Assembly (NCBI RefSeq): GCF_037404875.1
Contig: NZ_JBBELO010000015.1
Coordinates: 18,157-82,156 of the forward strand
Source of the DNA: Orlajensenia sp037404875
GTDB taxonomy: Bacteria; Actinomycetota; Actinomycetes; Actinomycetales; Microbacteriaceae
Direction: 5' to 3'
DNA: 64,000 nt
Below, one piece after another: positions 34,792 to 42,083 of the stretch (its first letter is position 1; each line of letters opens with the position of its first letter). Under the pieces are notes generated by a model, which did no database searches, was not told where the DNA came from, and was given only the letters and a program-made list of their open reading frames with translations. The position numbers and the translations under genes were made by a program.

Positions 34792-35697
34792 ATGACCCAC
34801 GGGAATGAACCCCGTCCCAGCAAGAACCAACGGCGCGAAGCGGCCCGTGAGAAGGCCCGCCAGCTGCGTGAGGAACAGAAGAAGAAGGAGCGGCGCAACA
34901 GGGTGCTGTTGCAGTCCGGCATCGCCGTCGTGGTGCTGGCGATCGTGGCCATCGTCGTGCTCGTCATCGTGCAGTCGGTGAAGCCGGCCGGGCCGGGGCC
35001 GAAGAACATGGCCAGCGACGGCATCCTCATCGGCGAGGGCCTGAAGGCCGTGCAGACGCCGGCGATCGCGGCGGGAAGCACCCCCACGCCCTCTGTACCG
35101 GATGAGACGGGCAACGTCGCCAACATCCGTATGTACGTCGACTACCTGTGCCCCTACTGCAACCAGTTCGAGAGCACGAACTCGGCTCAGATGGAGCAGT
35201 GGCTGAACGACGGAGCCGCGACGGTCGAGATCCACCCGATCAACCTGCTCGAGGGCCGTTCGCTCGGCACGAAGTACTCGTTACGCGCAGCGAACGCGGC
35301 GGCGTGTGTGGCGAACTACTCGCCCAACGACTTCTGGGCCTTCAACACGGCGATGTACGCCAACCAGCCGCAGGAGAACACGGCCGGCCCGTCCGACCAA
35401 GAGATGATCAAGGTCATCAAGGATGCCGGAGTCGGCTCGATGAGCAAGATCGAGTCGTGTGTGAAGGGCAAGGACTTCAACGCCTGGGTGAATGCCGCGA
35501 CCGACCGGGCGGTGAACGAACCGCTGCCGAACTCCGATGTGAAGGAGTTCAAGGGAACCCCGACCGTCATCGTCAACGGCAAGTCGTACTCCGGCTCGCT
35601 GACCGACCCCAAGGAGTTCAGCTCGTTCGTGCTGCAGGCCGCGGGCGAGACGTACTCGACGTCGACCCCCACCCCCACGCCGACACCGGCGGGCTGA
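34792..35697 (+). CDS. DsbA-family membrane-anchored thiol oxidoreductase
   Basis: The 301-residue protein has a highly charged cytoplasmic N-terminus (about 1-36), one membrane helix (about 38-62) and an extracytoplasmic thioredoxin fold of the DsbA/Thioredoxin_4 type. The fold shows the redox motif CPYC in MYVDYLCPYCNQFE and the cis-proline loop KGTPTVIVNGK. It probably forms disulfides in exported proteins. A Thr-Pro repeat tail ends the protein. A TACTAT box at 34718-34723 may drive it. Confidence 0.9.
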   Translation: MTHGNEPRPSKNQRREAAREKARQLREEQKKKERRNRVLLQSGIAVVVLAIVAIVVLVIVQSVKPAGPGPKNMASDGILIGEGLKAVQTPAIAAGSTPTPSVPDETGNVANIRMYVDYLCPYCNQFESTNSAQMEQWLNDGAATVEIHPINLLEGRSLGTKYSLRAANAAACVANYSPNDFWAFNTAMYANQPQENTAGPSDQEMIKVIKDAGVGSMSKIESCVKGKDFNAWVNAATDRAVNEPLPNSDVKEFKGTPTVIVNGKSYSGSLTDPKEFSSFVLQAAGETYSTSTPTPTPTPAG

Positions 35698-35736
35698 TCA
35701 CTCGGGCTAGGATTGCAGACCGAGGCTTCGGCCTTC

Positions 35737-35809
35737 GCCGGCTTGGCGCAATTGGTAGCGCAACGCTCTTGTAAAGCGTAGGTTGCGGGTTCGAGTCCCG
35801 CAGCCGGCC
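35737..35809 (+). tRNA. tRNA-Thr (anticodon TGT)
   Basis: The cloverleaf has a perfect 7-bp acceptor stem GCCGGCT/AGCCGGC, D arm GGCGCAATTGGTAGCGC, anticodon loop CTTGTAA with TGT, and T arm TGCGGG-TTCGAGT-CCCGCA. The discriminator base is C, which is unusual for tRNA-Thr. CCA is not encoded. TAGGAT upstream (35707-35712) is a likely -10 box, and a terminator hairpin follows. Confidence 0.93.
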
Positions 35810-35839
35810 CTGCGGGCGACGCCCGTGCAGACCACGCAG

Positions 35840-35873
35840 AACGGCCCGGTTCCTTACGAGAAACCGGGCCGTT
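35840..35873 (+). terminator. terminator after tRNA-Thr
   Basis: The arms AACGGCCCGGTT (35840-35851) and AACCGGGCCGTT (35862-35873) form a perfect 12-bp stem with a 10-nt loop about 30 bp after the tRNA. TTTGCG at the 3' end gives a short U-run. Confidence 0.75.
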
Positions 35874-35938
35874 TGCGTCTGCAGGCACCCCGTCCCGGGC
35901 TGCGTCGACGTCGGCGCGCGCGACCGCCCAACAACCAT

Positions 35939-36360
35939 CCCGCAAAAACGGTGGGTGCCCCGGCGCCGATCCCGCAGAAATGGTGGGTCCGGGGGAGGTG
36001 AGACCCGCAATTACTGCGTTCTCGGCGCGAGCCGAGTCGACTCCGCAGAAGTGGTGGGTCCGCCGAGTCGAGCCCGCAGAAACGGTGGTTGGCTCGCGTC
36101 CATCCCGCAGAAACGGTGGGTGCTGGCAGCGTGACACCCGCAATTACTGCGTTCTCGTCGAGGAGAGGTGGTGGCTCGCGCACATCCTGCTGTCGGGATG
36201 CGGGCGGGATGGGCTCCGTAGAAGCGCGAACGGCTAGTCGAGTCCGCAGGATTGGTGGGTGCCCCCCAACCGAGCCCGCAGAAATGGAGGGTGCGGGCGG
36301 CCTGACACCCGCAGTTACTGCGTGTTCGGTGGAACCGGACCCGCAACTACTGCGTGTTCG
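35939..36360. repeat. array of two short interspersed repeat families (7 type A, 4 type B)
   Basis: Type A has the consensus CCCGCAGAAAYGGTGGGT (18 bp). Copies start at 35939, 35971, 36042, 36073, 36104, 36243 and 36275; individual copies differ at one to four positions. Type B has the consensus CCCGCAATTACTGCGTTCTCG (about 21 bp). Copies start at 36004, 36137, 36308 and 36340; the last two read GCGTGTTCG at their 3' end. Both families begin CCCGCA and all copies have the same orientation. Spacers vary in length and sequence (about 10-120 bp), so this is not a CRISPR array. No credible gene lies in the 35813-36388 gap. Confidence 0.85.
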
Positions 36361-36388
36361 GGGGATGGGGCCCGCAGCGAGCGCGCGC

Positions 36389-36790
36389 TCAGCTCTCCGG
36401 CGTGAAGTTCAGCGCGATCGAGTTCATGCAGTAGCGGTCGCCGGTGGGCGTTCCGAAGCCGTCGGGGAACACGTGCCCGAGGTGGGAGCCGCAGTTCGCG
36501 CAGCGCACCTCCGTGCGCACCATGCCGAGCGAGTCGTCCTCGATGAGCTGCACGGCCTCGGGGCGTACCGACTCGTAGAAGCTCGGCCAGCCGCATCCGG
36601 AGTCGAACTTGGTGCCGCTCTTGAACAGCTCCGCTCCGCAGGCGCCGCAGGTGTAGATGCCCGCTCGCTCCTCGTCCAGCAGCTCGCCCGTCCAGGGACG
36701 CTCGGTCGCGGCCTCGCGCAGCACGGCGAACCTGTCGCTGCCGAGCTCCTGGCGCCACTGGTCGTCGCTCTTCGAAACCTCGTAGTCCAT
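36389..36790 (-). CDS. msrB: peptide-methionine (R)-S-oxide reductase
   Basis: The 133-residue enzyme reduces methionine-R-sulfoxide in oxidised proteins. The structural zinc is bound by CGAC and CANC pairs. The catalytic cysteine is in DRYCMNSIALNF, with the substrate block SGCGWPSFYE, and HVFPDGFGTPTG upstream. The start ATG has GGAGGAG at ideal spacing. Length is typical for a stand-alone MsrB. Confidence 0.96.
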   Translation of the reverse strand: MDYEVSKSDDQWRQELGSDRFAVLREAATERPWTGELLDEERAGIYTCGACGAELFKSGTKFDSGCGWPSFYESVRPEAVQLIEDDSLGMVRTEVRCANCGSHLGHVFPDGFGTPTGDRYCMNSIALNFTPES

Positions 36791-36910
36791 GACATCTCCT
36801 CCGTATGAATCCTACGGGCCGCATCGGCGGCCCCTCTCGTACCGAACCGCCGAGCGGCCTTCGATGTTCCTCGCGGGCCGCTGCCTAGGATGAGGCGACG
36901 AGGGAGGGGC

Positions 36911-37150
36911 ATGGGACTGAGCGCGCGAGACGAGGCCATTCTGGAATTCGAACGCACCTGGTGGGCCCATGCCGGGGCGAAGGAGCAGGCGATCCGCACG
37001 GAGTTCGGCCTGTCGGCGGCCCGGTACTATCAGTTGCTGGGCGCGCTGATCGATTCTCCGATCGCGCTCGCCCACGATCCGATGCTCATCAAGCGACTGC
37101 AGCGGATGCGCGACGCACGTGCAGCGGCGCGCTCGCGGCGCTCGCTCTGA
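36911..37150 (+). CDS. DUF3263 protein
   Basis: The 79-residue basic helical protein has the family block ARDEAILEFERTWWAHAGAKEQAIRTEFGLSAARYYQLLGALIDSP, which looks like a small helix-turn-helix. I chose ATG 36911 with GGGAGGGG upstream. It is 21 bp before the LytR_C gene, the arrangement usual in actinobacteria. A DNA-binding role is inference. Confidence 0.88.
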   Translation: MGLSARDEAILEFERTWWAHAGAKEQAIRTEFGLSAARYYQLLGALIDSPIALAHDPMLIKRLQRMRDARAAARSRRSL

Positions 37151-37171
37151 GCCCGACCAGACCGGACGAGT

Positions 37172-37723
37172 ATGGCCACCTCCACTCCCAAAGACCGCTT
37201 CGATGAGTTCCCCAACGATCTCGAACGTGTCGGAGCACACCGCGCGCCCCGGCGGCGCGGGCGCGGCTGGGTGGTCCTCGGGTGGGCGGCGCTGGCCACG
37301 GTCGTGCTCATCGTCATCGGCGCCGTCGGCATCCTCTGGCTCAACAACGGGCTCGACATCGAGACCCCCCTCACCACGTCTTCGGCGACGCCGACGGCAT
37401 CCGGGGCGCCTGCTGCAGCGCCGACGACGGATCCGAGCGTGAGCGTGACCGTGCTCAACGGCACCACGACCGAGGGGCTGGCCGGCACCGTCGCCGACAT
37501 CCTGCGCGGACAGGGCTGGAACGTGGGCGCGACCTCGAACGCCGACTCGAGCGACATCGCCAAGACCCGGGTCTACTACGCCGACGCGGGGCTCGAGGGC
37601 GCCGCCCGCGGTGCAGCGGCCGCCCTGCCCGGCGCAGACGTCGCGCTCTCACAGGACTTCGCCCAGACGGGCGCGCAGCTCGTCGTCGTCATCGGAACCG
37701 ACTACTCGCCCCCGGCGGCCTGA
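37172..37723 (+). CDS. LytR C-terminal-domain membrane protein
   Basis: The 183-residue protein has a basic cytoplasmic N-terminus, one membrane helix (about 34-58), a Thr/Ala-rich linker and an extracytoplasmic LytR_C domain (about 88-178) beginning VSVTVLNGTTTEGLAGTVADILRGQGW. The domain occurs at the end of LCP ligases and alone. It may bind cell-wall polymer or a partner protein. It is cotranscribed with the DUF3263 gene. Confidence 0.88.
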   Translation: MATSTPKDRFDEFPNDLERVGAHRAPRRRGRGWVVLGWAALATVVLIVIGAVGILWLNNGLDIETPLTTSSATPTASGAPAAAPTTDPSVSVTVLNGTTTEGLAGTVADILRGQGWNVGATSNADSSDIAKTRVYYADAGLEGAARGAAAALPGADVALSQDFAQTGAQLVVVIGTDYSPPAA

Positions 37724-37821
37724 TCCGCCTCAGAACGACGGAAATCGCACCGGAAACGCACGGACGCGTCCGTTTGTGTCGAATCGTTGCCATTCCGCGA
37801 TAAAAACCCGCCTTCGGGCTC

Positions 37822-37849
37822 TTGTCGTTCGACACAGCTTCAGTAGTAT
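37822..37849 (+). promoter_or_regulatory. promoter and long leader of the cold-shock gene
   Basis: TTGTCG (37822-37827), a 16-bp spacer and TAGTAT (37844-37849) form a plausible sigma-70 promoter about 144 bp before the cold-shock ATG. The resulting leader of roughly 137 nt fits the structured, temperature-responsive leaders known for cspA-type genes. Upstream lie an inverted repeat TGTGTCGAA/TTCGACACA (37775-37783, 37828-37836) and a small CCCG-CCTT-CGGG hairpin (37807-37818), which may instead end the LytR_C transcript. Confidence 0.45.
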
Positions 37850-37992
37850 CTGGGATTGGTCGATCATTTGGCCGTGTGATAACGCTCCTGTCGGGGCTGC
37901 AGCACCCGGCACGATGGGCGCAGTTCACTGCGACAGGCCCGGTACAGGCATTTGGGCAGGTGCTGCGAGTTTCACAGCAATGGGAGCAACGT

Positions 37993-38196
37993 ATGGCGAA
38001 CGGAACCGTCAAGTGGTTCAACGCTGAAAAGGGCTACGGGTTCATCACGGTCGACGGTGGGGGACAGGACGTCTTCGTCCACTACTCCGCCATCGACATG
38101 GCAGGGTACAAGGTTCTCGAAGAAGGCCAGCAGGTGGTCTTCGAGGTCGGTACCGGGAACAAGGGTCCGCAGGCCGAGTCGGTACGACTCGCCTGA
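37993..38196 (+). CDS. cold-shock protein, CspA family
   Basis: The 67-residue OB-fold RNA chaperone starts MANGTVKWFNAEKGYGFI, with RNP1 KGYGFI and RNP2 VFVHY and the aromatic RNA-binding surface intact. It melts secondary structure in mRNAs. Length and sequence are canonical. It is monocistronic, with a long leader upstream and a terminator hairpin just downstream. Confidence 0.95.
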   Translation: MANGTVKWFNAEKGYGFITVDGGGQDVFVHYSAIDMAGYKVLEEGQQVVFEVGTGNKGPQAESVRLA

Positions 38197-38212
38197 TCAG
38201 TGACTATCGCTG

Positions 38213-38239
38213 ACGCCGTCCGCACACCGCGGGCGGCGT
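38213..38239 (+). terminator. terminator after the cold-shock gene
   Basis: The arms ACGCCGTCCG (38213-38222) and CGGGCGGCGT (38230-38239) pair over 10 bp with one G-U, with a 7-nt loop, 16 bp after the stop. TGGTGTTTG follows. The hairpin supports placing the next gene's start at 38263 rather than at the upstream GTG. Confidence 0.65.
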
Positions 38240-38262
38240 TGGTGTTTGTGGCGGGAGGTCGC

Positions 38263-39291
38263 ATGCCACGGTTCGCCGCAGCGGGGATGCTCGTAGCGCT
38301 CGGGGTGCTCCTCGCCGGGTGCACGGGCGGGGCTCCCTCGGTCACCGCGACACCTCCTCCGAGCGGGTCCGCGTACGTCTCCGACTATTCGCCACCGGCG
38401 GCGACCCAGCTGGCACCCCTGCGCGGCACCACGGTTCCCGCCGGAAGCCTCGCGCATCCCTCGCTCGCCGCCAAGATCGACAACCATGTCGGAGCCCGTC
38501 CGCAGGTGGGCCTCGAGCGCACCGACATCGTCTTCGAGGAGCTCGTCGAAGGCGGACTCACCCGCTACGTCGCACTCTGGCACTCCGACATCCCCGACCT
38601 CATCGGCCCGGTGCGCTCCATCCGGCCCATGGACCCCGACATCATCACGCCCTTCGGCGGCATCGTGGCGTACTCCGGCGGCCAGGAGCAGTTCGTGGCC
38701 ATGATGCAGGCCACCCCGGTGCTGAACGTGGTGTTCGATTACGACGACACCGGCCTGTTCTACCGCGACGACGTGCACGATTCGCCGCACGACGTCATCC
38801 TGCACGCCAAGGATGCCGTCGACCGGCACTCCGACCTCGCCCCGCCTGCCCAGCAGTTCGCGTACTCGACGGATGCCGCCACGTCGACCGCGGCGCAGGA
38901 CGGCGCGGCGACCGCGTCGATCAACGCCGTCTTCTCCGACGAGCGCTTTCCGAGCTTCTCCTGGGACGACGAGCACGACTACTGGCTCCGGTCGCAGGAG
39001 GGCGCGCCCGACGTCGACTCGAACGGCGATCAGCTGCACGCCGTCAACGTCGTCACCCTGCGCGTGGGCATCGACTGGCGCTACGGCGAAGTGCCGAAGA
39101 CGGTCATGGTCGGCGGGGGAGAGGCGTGGTTCTCCACGGGCGGCAAGACCCTGCACGGCACCTGGTCGAAGGCCGACCAGGCCGCCGGCATCCGCCTTGC
39201 TGACGAGAACGGCACGACCGTACGGCTGGCGCCGGGCAACACCTGGATCGAACTCGTGCCGACCGACGGCGGAAGCGTGGCCTTCGGCTGA
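38263..39291 (+). CDS. DUF3048-domain lipoprotein
   Basis: The 342-residue protein starts MPRFAAAGMLVALGVLLAGC, a lipoprotein signal with lipobox LLAGC, preceded by GGGAGG. DUF3048 N-terminal (about 65-200) with AKIDNHVGARPQVGLERTDIVFEELVEGG and a C-terminal domain follow. Homologs such as YerB are surface lipoproteins with an unknown role. A GTG at 38200 would add 21 residues but runs through the upstream terminator. Confidence 0.88.
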   Translation: MPRFAAAGMLVALGVLLAGCTGGAPSVTATPPPSGSAYVSDYSPPAATQLAPLRGTTVPAGSLAHPSLAAKIDNHVGARPQVGLERTDIVFEELVEGGLTRYVALWHSDIPDLIGPVRSIRPMDPDIITPFGGIVAYSGGQEQFVAMMQATPVLNVVFDYDDTGLFYRDDVHDSPHDVILHAKDAVDRHSDLAPPAQQFAYSTDAATSTAAQDGAATASINAVFSDERFPSFSWDDEHDYWLRSQEGAPDVDSNGDQLHAVNVVTLRVGIDWRYGEVPKTVMVGGGEAWFSTGGKTLHGTWSKADQAAGIRLADENGTTVRLAPGNTWIELVPTDGGSVAFG

Positions 39292-39308
39292 GAGCCTCCC
39301 TGCACCGG

Positions 39309-39335
39309 CTTGCACTCGCATGCTCCGAGTGCCAG
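39309..39335. promoter_or_regulatory. degenerate CIRCE-like inverted repeat
   Basis: CTTGCACTC, exactly 9 nt of spacer, then GAGTGCCAG: each arm matches the CIRCE half-site (TTAGCACTC / GAGTGCTAA) in 7 of 9 bases. It lies 34 bp upstream of the perfect CIRCE and contains the predicted -35 TTGCAC (39310-39315). With -10 CAGAAT (39333-39338) after a 17-bp spacer, this is the likely groEL promoter. Confidence 0.6.
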
Positions 39336-39342
39336 AATCGGA

Positions 39343-39369
39343 TTAGCACTCGTCTGAATCGAGTGCTAA
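39343..39369. promoter_or_regulatory. CIRCE element (HrcA operator)
   Basis: A perfect CIRCE: TTAGCACTC, 9-nt spacer, GAGTGCTAA, 44 bp before the groEL ATG. It should be bound by the heat-shock repressor HrcA and overlaps the predicted transcription start. Confidence 0.95.
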
Positions 39370-39412
39370 CAAACGCATCTTTGAAACGTCCGGGAAGGGA
39401 CGAGAATCACAC

Positions 39413-41032
39413 ATGGCAAAGATCATTGCTTTCAACGAGGAGGCCCGTCGTGGCCTTGAGCGCGGTCTGAACACGCTCGCCGACGCCGTCAAGGTGACCC
39501 TTGGCCCGCGCGGTCGCAACGTTGTGCTCGAGAAGAAGTGGGGCGCCCCCACCATCACGAACGATGGCGTCTCCATCGCCAAGGAGATCGAACTCGACGA
39601 CCCGTACGAGAAGATCGGCGCAGAGCTGGTCAAGGAGGTCGCCAAGAAGACGGACGACGTCGCCGGTGACGGCACCACGACCTCGGTCGTGCTCGCCCAG
39701 GCGCTGGTTCGCGAGGGCCTGCGCAACGTCGCAGCCGGTGCAGACCCGATCAGCCTGAAGAAGGGCATCGAGAAGGCCGTCGCCGCCGTCGAGGCCGAGC
39801 TCATCGCCAACGCGAAGGAGATCGAGACCAAGGAGGAGATCGCCGCCACCGCTTCGATCTCCGCCGCCGACGAGCAGATCGGCGCCATCATCGCCGAGGC
39901 CATCGACAAGGTGGGCAAGGAGGGCGTCGTCACCGTCGAGGAGTCGAACACCTTCGGCACCGAGCTCGAGCTCACCGAGGGCATGCGCTTCGACAAGGGC
40001 TACCTGTCGGCGTACTTCGTGACCGACCAGGAGCGCCAGGAGGCGGTCTTCGAAGACCCCTACATCCTCATCGTGAACTCCAAGGTCTCGAACATCAAGG
40101 ACCTGCTCCCCATCGTCGACAAGGTCATCCAGACCGGCAAGCAGCTGCTCATCATCGCCGAGGACGTCGAGGGCGAGGCCCTGGCCACCCTCATCGTCAA
40201 CAAGGTGCGTGGCATCTTCAAGTCGGTCGCCGTCAAGGCCCCCGGCTTCGGCGACCGCCGCAAGGCGCAGCTGCAGGACATCGCCATCCTCACCGGTGGC
40301 CAGGTCATCAGCGAGGAGCTCGGCCTCAAGCTCGAGAACGTCACCATCGACCTGCTCGGACAGGCTCGCAAGGTCGTCATCACCAAGGATGAGACCACGA
40401 TCGTCGAAGGCGCCGGCGAGCCCGACGCCATCGCCGGCCGCGTCGCGCAGATCCGTGCGGAGATCGAGAACACCGACTCCGACTACGACCGCGAGAAGCT
40501 GCAGGAGCGTCTCGCGAAGCTGGCCGGCGGCGTTGCCGTCATCAAGGCCGGCGCCGCGACCGAGGTCGAGCTCAAGGAGCGCAAGCACCGCATCGAGGAC
40601 GCCGTTCGCAACGCGAAGGCCGCCGTCGAGGAGGGCATCGTCGCCGGTGGTGGCGTCGCCCTGATCCAGGCCGGCAAGATCGCCTTCGACAAGCTGCAGC
40701 TCACGGGCGACGAGTCGACCGGTGCGAACATCGTCAAGGTCGCCATCGAGGCTCCGCTCAAGCAGATCGCCCTCAACGCCGGCCTCGAGCCGGGCGTCGT
40801 GGCCGACCGCGTGAAGGGCCTGCCCGTCGGACACGGCCTCAACGCCGCGACCGGCGAGTACGTCGACATGCTCGCTGCCGGCATCAACGACCCGGTGAAG
40901 GTCACCCGCTCGGCTCTGCTCAACGCAGCGTCGATCGCCGGCCTGTTCCTCACCACCGAGGCCGTCGTCGCCGACAAGCCCGAGAAGAACGCCGCTCCGG
41001 TCGGCGACCCGACCGGCGGCATGGACTTCTAA
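39413..41032 (+). CDS. groL: chaperonin GroEL (60 kDa), orphan copy
   Basis: The 539-residue chaperonin has all family blocks: VKVTLGPRGRNVVLEKKWGAPTITNDGVSIAKEIEL, the ATP-binding DDVAGDGTTTSVVLAQALV, and AAVEEGIVAGGGVAL. It ends in GGMDF, not a His-rich tail. No groES lies nearby, so this corresponds to the GroEL2-type housekeeping copy of actinobacteria. Translation starts at ATG 39413 after GGGAAGGGA. Confidence 0.97.
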   Translation: MAKIIAFNEEARRGLERGLNTLADAVKVTLGPRGRNVVLEKKWGAPTITNDGVSIAKEIELDDPYEKIGAELVKEVAKKTDDVAGDGTTTSVVLAQALVREGLRNVAAGADPISLKKGIEKAVAAVEAELIANAKEIETKEEIAATASISAADEQIGAIIAEAIDKVGKEGVVTVEESNTFGTELELTEGMRFDKGYLSAYFVTDQERQEAVFEDPYILIVNSKVSNIKDLLPIVDKVIQTGKQLLIIAEDVEGEALATLIVNKVRGIFKSVAVKAPGFGDRRKAQLQDIAILTGGQVISEELGLKLENVTIDLLGQARKVVITKDETTIVEGAGEPDAIAGRVAQIRAEIENTDSDYDREKLQERLAKLAGGVAVIKAGAATEVELKERKHRIEDAVRNAKAAVEEGIVAGGGVALIQAGKIAFDKLQLTGDESTGANIVKVAIEAPLKQIALNAGLEPGVVADRVKGLPVGHGLNAATGEYVDMLAAGINDPVKVTRSALLNAASIAGLFLTTEAVVADKPEKNAAPVGDPTGGMDF

Positions 41033-41040
41033 GTCCGCTT

Positions 41041-41100
41041 CGACAGGCTCAGCGACCCGGTTGAGCTCAGCGACCGGTTGAGCTCAGCGACCGGCTGAAC
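41041..41100. repeat. 17-bp tandem repeat after groEL
   Basis: Two perfect copies of GGTTGAGCTCAGCGACC (41059-41075, 41076-41092) follow a degenerate unit (GGCTCAGCGACC, 41046-41057) and precede a partial one. The start CGACAGGCTCAGCGACC resembles dispersed intergenic repeats common in Micrococcales genomes. It lies between the groEL stop and its terminator. Confidence 0.7.
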
Positions 41101-41107
41101 ACGACAG

Positions 41108-41137
41108 AGGGCGTCTCCCGCAGGGGAGGCGCCCTTT
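41108..41137 (+). terminator. intrinsic terminator of groEL
   Basis: A 12-bp stem AGGGCGTCTCCC / GGGAGGCGCCCT with one G-U pair and a GCAG loop is followed by TTT. It is the only strong terminator between groEL and the convergent DoxX gene. Confidence 0.8.
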
Positions 41138-41190
41138 GCGTTGTCTCGGCGTCTGCCCTGACACGCGGGTGCTCGGCGTCGCCGCCGCGA

Positions 41191-41580
41191 TCAGAGCGCG
41201 ACGAAGACCAGCAGCCCGATCAGCGCGAGTTGCCCGAGGGCTCGGGGGATGAGCGGAACCGCGATGCGGCCGAAGCGCTCGGGATGGGCCGCCGCGTAGG
41301 CATTGGCGGGGAAGACGGCGACGAGGAAGAGGCACAGCGCGATCGCCGCGGGCGTCCGGAGCACGGGCACCAGGAGTCCCACGGCGCCTGCGGCCTCGCA
41401 GAGTCCCGTCAGGCGCACGAGCGATCGGCCCGAGAGCAGCCCGGTGCCCTTCATCGCCGGTGGGATGATCGCGGCCATTCCCCGAGCCGTGCTCGGCACG
41501 AAGTGCAGCACGCTCATGGCGGCGAAGGCGATGGCGAGCACGACGGCGACGATCGTGCGGGCGGTCTCGACGCCGGTCAT
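41191..41580 (-). CDS. DoxX-family membrane protein
   Basis: The 129-residue protein has four hydrophobic helices (about 5-25, 42-60, 66-86, 105-127). DoxX/DUF4267-like blocks AIAFAAMSVLHFVPS, MKGTGLLSGRSLVRLTGLCEAAGAVGLLVPV and FPANAYAA are present. I chose ATG 41580, where the hydrophobic family region begins. Function of stand-alone members is unclear (membrane oxidoreductase partner suggested). Confidence 0.82.
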   Translation of the reverse strand: MTGVETARTIVAVVLAIAFAAMSVLHFVPSTARGMAAIIPPAMKGTGLLSGRSLVRLTGLCEAAGAVGLLVPVLRTPAAIALCLFLVAVFPANAYAAAHPERFGRIAVPLIPRALGQLALIGLLVFVAL

Positions 41581-41700
41581 GGAATCCTGTCTGTCCTGGC
41601 GCCCCAGGAAAGGCCGCTCCGACGACACTGCCATATTCTGGGCGCACCCCGATCCACGACCCCGCGCCATCGGTCGCCTCGCGACGATCGCGCCAACGCA

Positions 41701-41991
41701 TCAGCGGCCGAACAGACTCAGGTTGGCCTGCTCCGTCTCCGCATACTGCCGCCCGGCATTGCCGAGCGCAGCGGCGATGGACGTCAGGCTCTCCTCCACG
41801 CGCTGCTGGGTGCCGCGCCAATCGGTGACCACCGACTGGAAGGCGACGGCGGCAGCGCCGCCCCATGAGCCCTGCAGGTTGGTCAATTGCGCGAGGAGGC
41901 CGGCGACCTCCGAACGGATGCGCTCGATCGATCCGTTCACAGAGGTGGTGGCGTTCAGCACGGCGTCGCTGTCGACGTTGAAGGATGTCAT
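41701..41991 (-). CDS. WXG100-family (ESAT-6-like) protein
   Basis: The 96-residue helical hairpin protein has the central turn motif W-x-G as SWGG (W43) and the usual spacing of the two helices. A C-terminal YxxxE-like secretion signal is suggested by QYAETEQ. Such proteins are ESX/type VII substrates. No other ESX gene is nearby, so it is an orphan here. Confidence 0.85.
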   Translation of the reverse strand: MTSFNVDSDAVLNATTSVNGSIERIRSEVAGLLAQLTNLQGSWGGAAAVAFQSVVTDWRGTQQRVEESLTSIAAALGNAGRQYAETEQANLSLFGR

Positions 41992-42083
41992 GCCTGCACG
42001 CTAGGCGCAGTCCGCGCCGCCGAACGCGGTGGGATGCGGTGGTGACCAAACCAGCGGCATCCGACCGCGCTGTGAGGGAGTGC

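Noticed and set aside
35939..36360. Possible CRISPR array
   Set aside because: Two different repeat families, variable spacers from about 10 to 120 bp, imperfect copies and no cas genes nearby.
37801..37825. Minus-strand terminator in the cold-shock leader
   Set aside because: CCCG-AAGG-CGGG followed by TTTTT fits on the minus strand, but no minus-strand gene ends there, so its role is unclear.
38200..38262. Upstream GTG start for the DUF3048 lipoprotein
   Set aside because: It would place the coding region through the cold-shock terminator and would move the lipoprotein signal 21 residues inside; ATG 38263 has GGGAGG and a proper signal.
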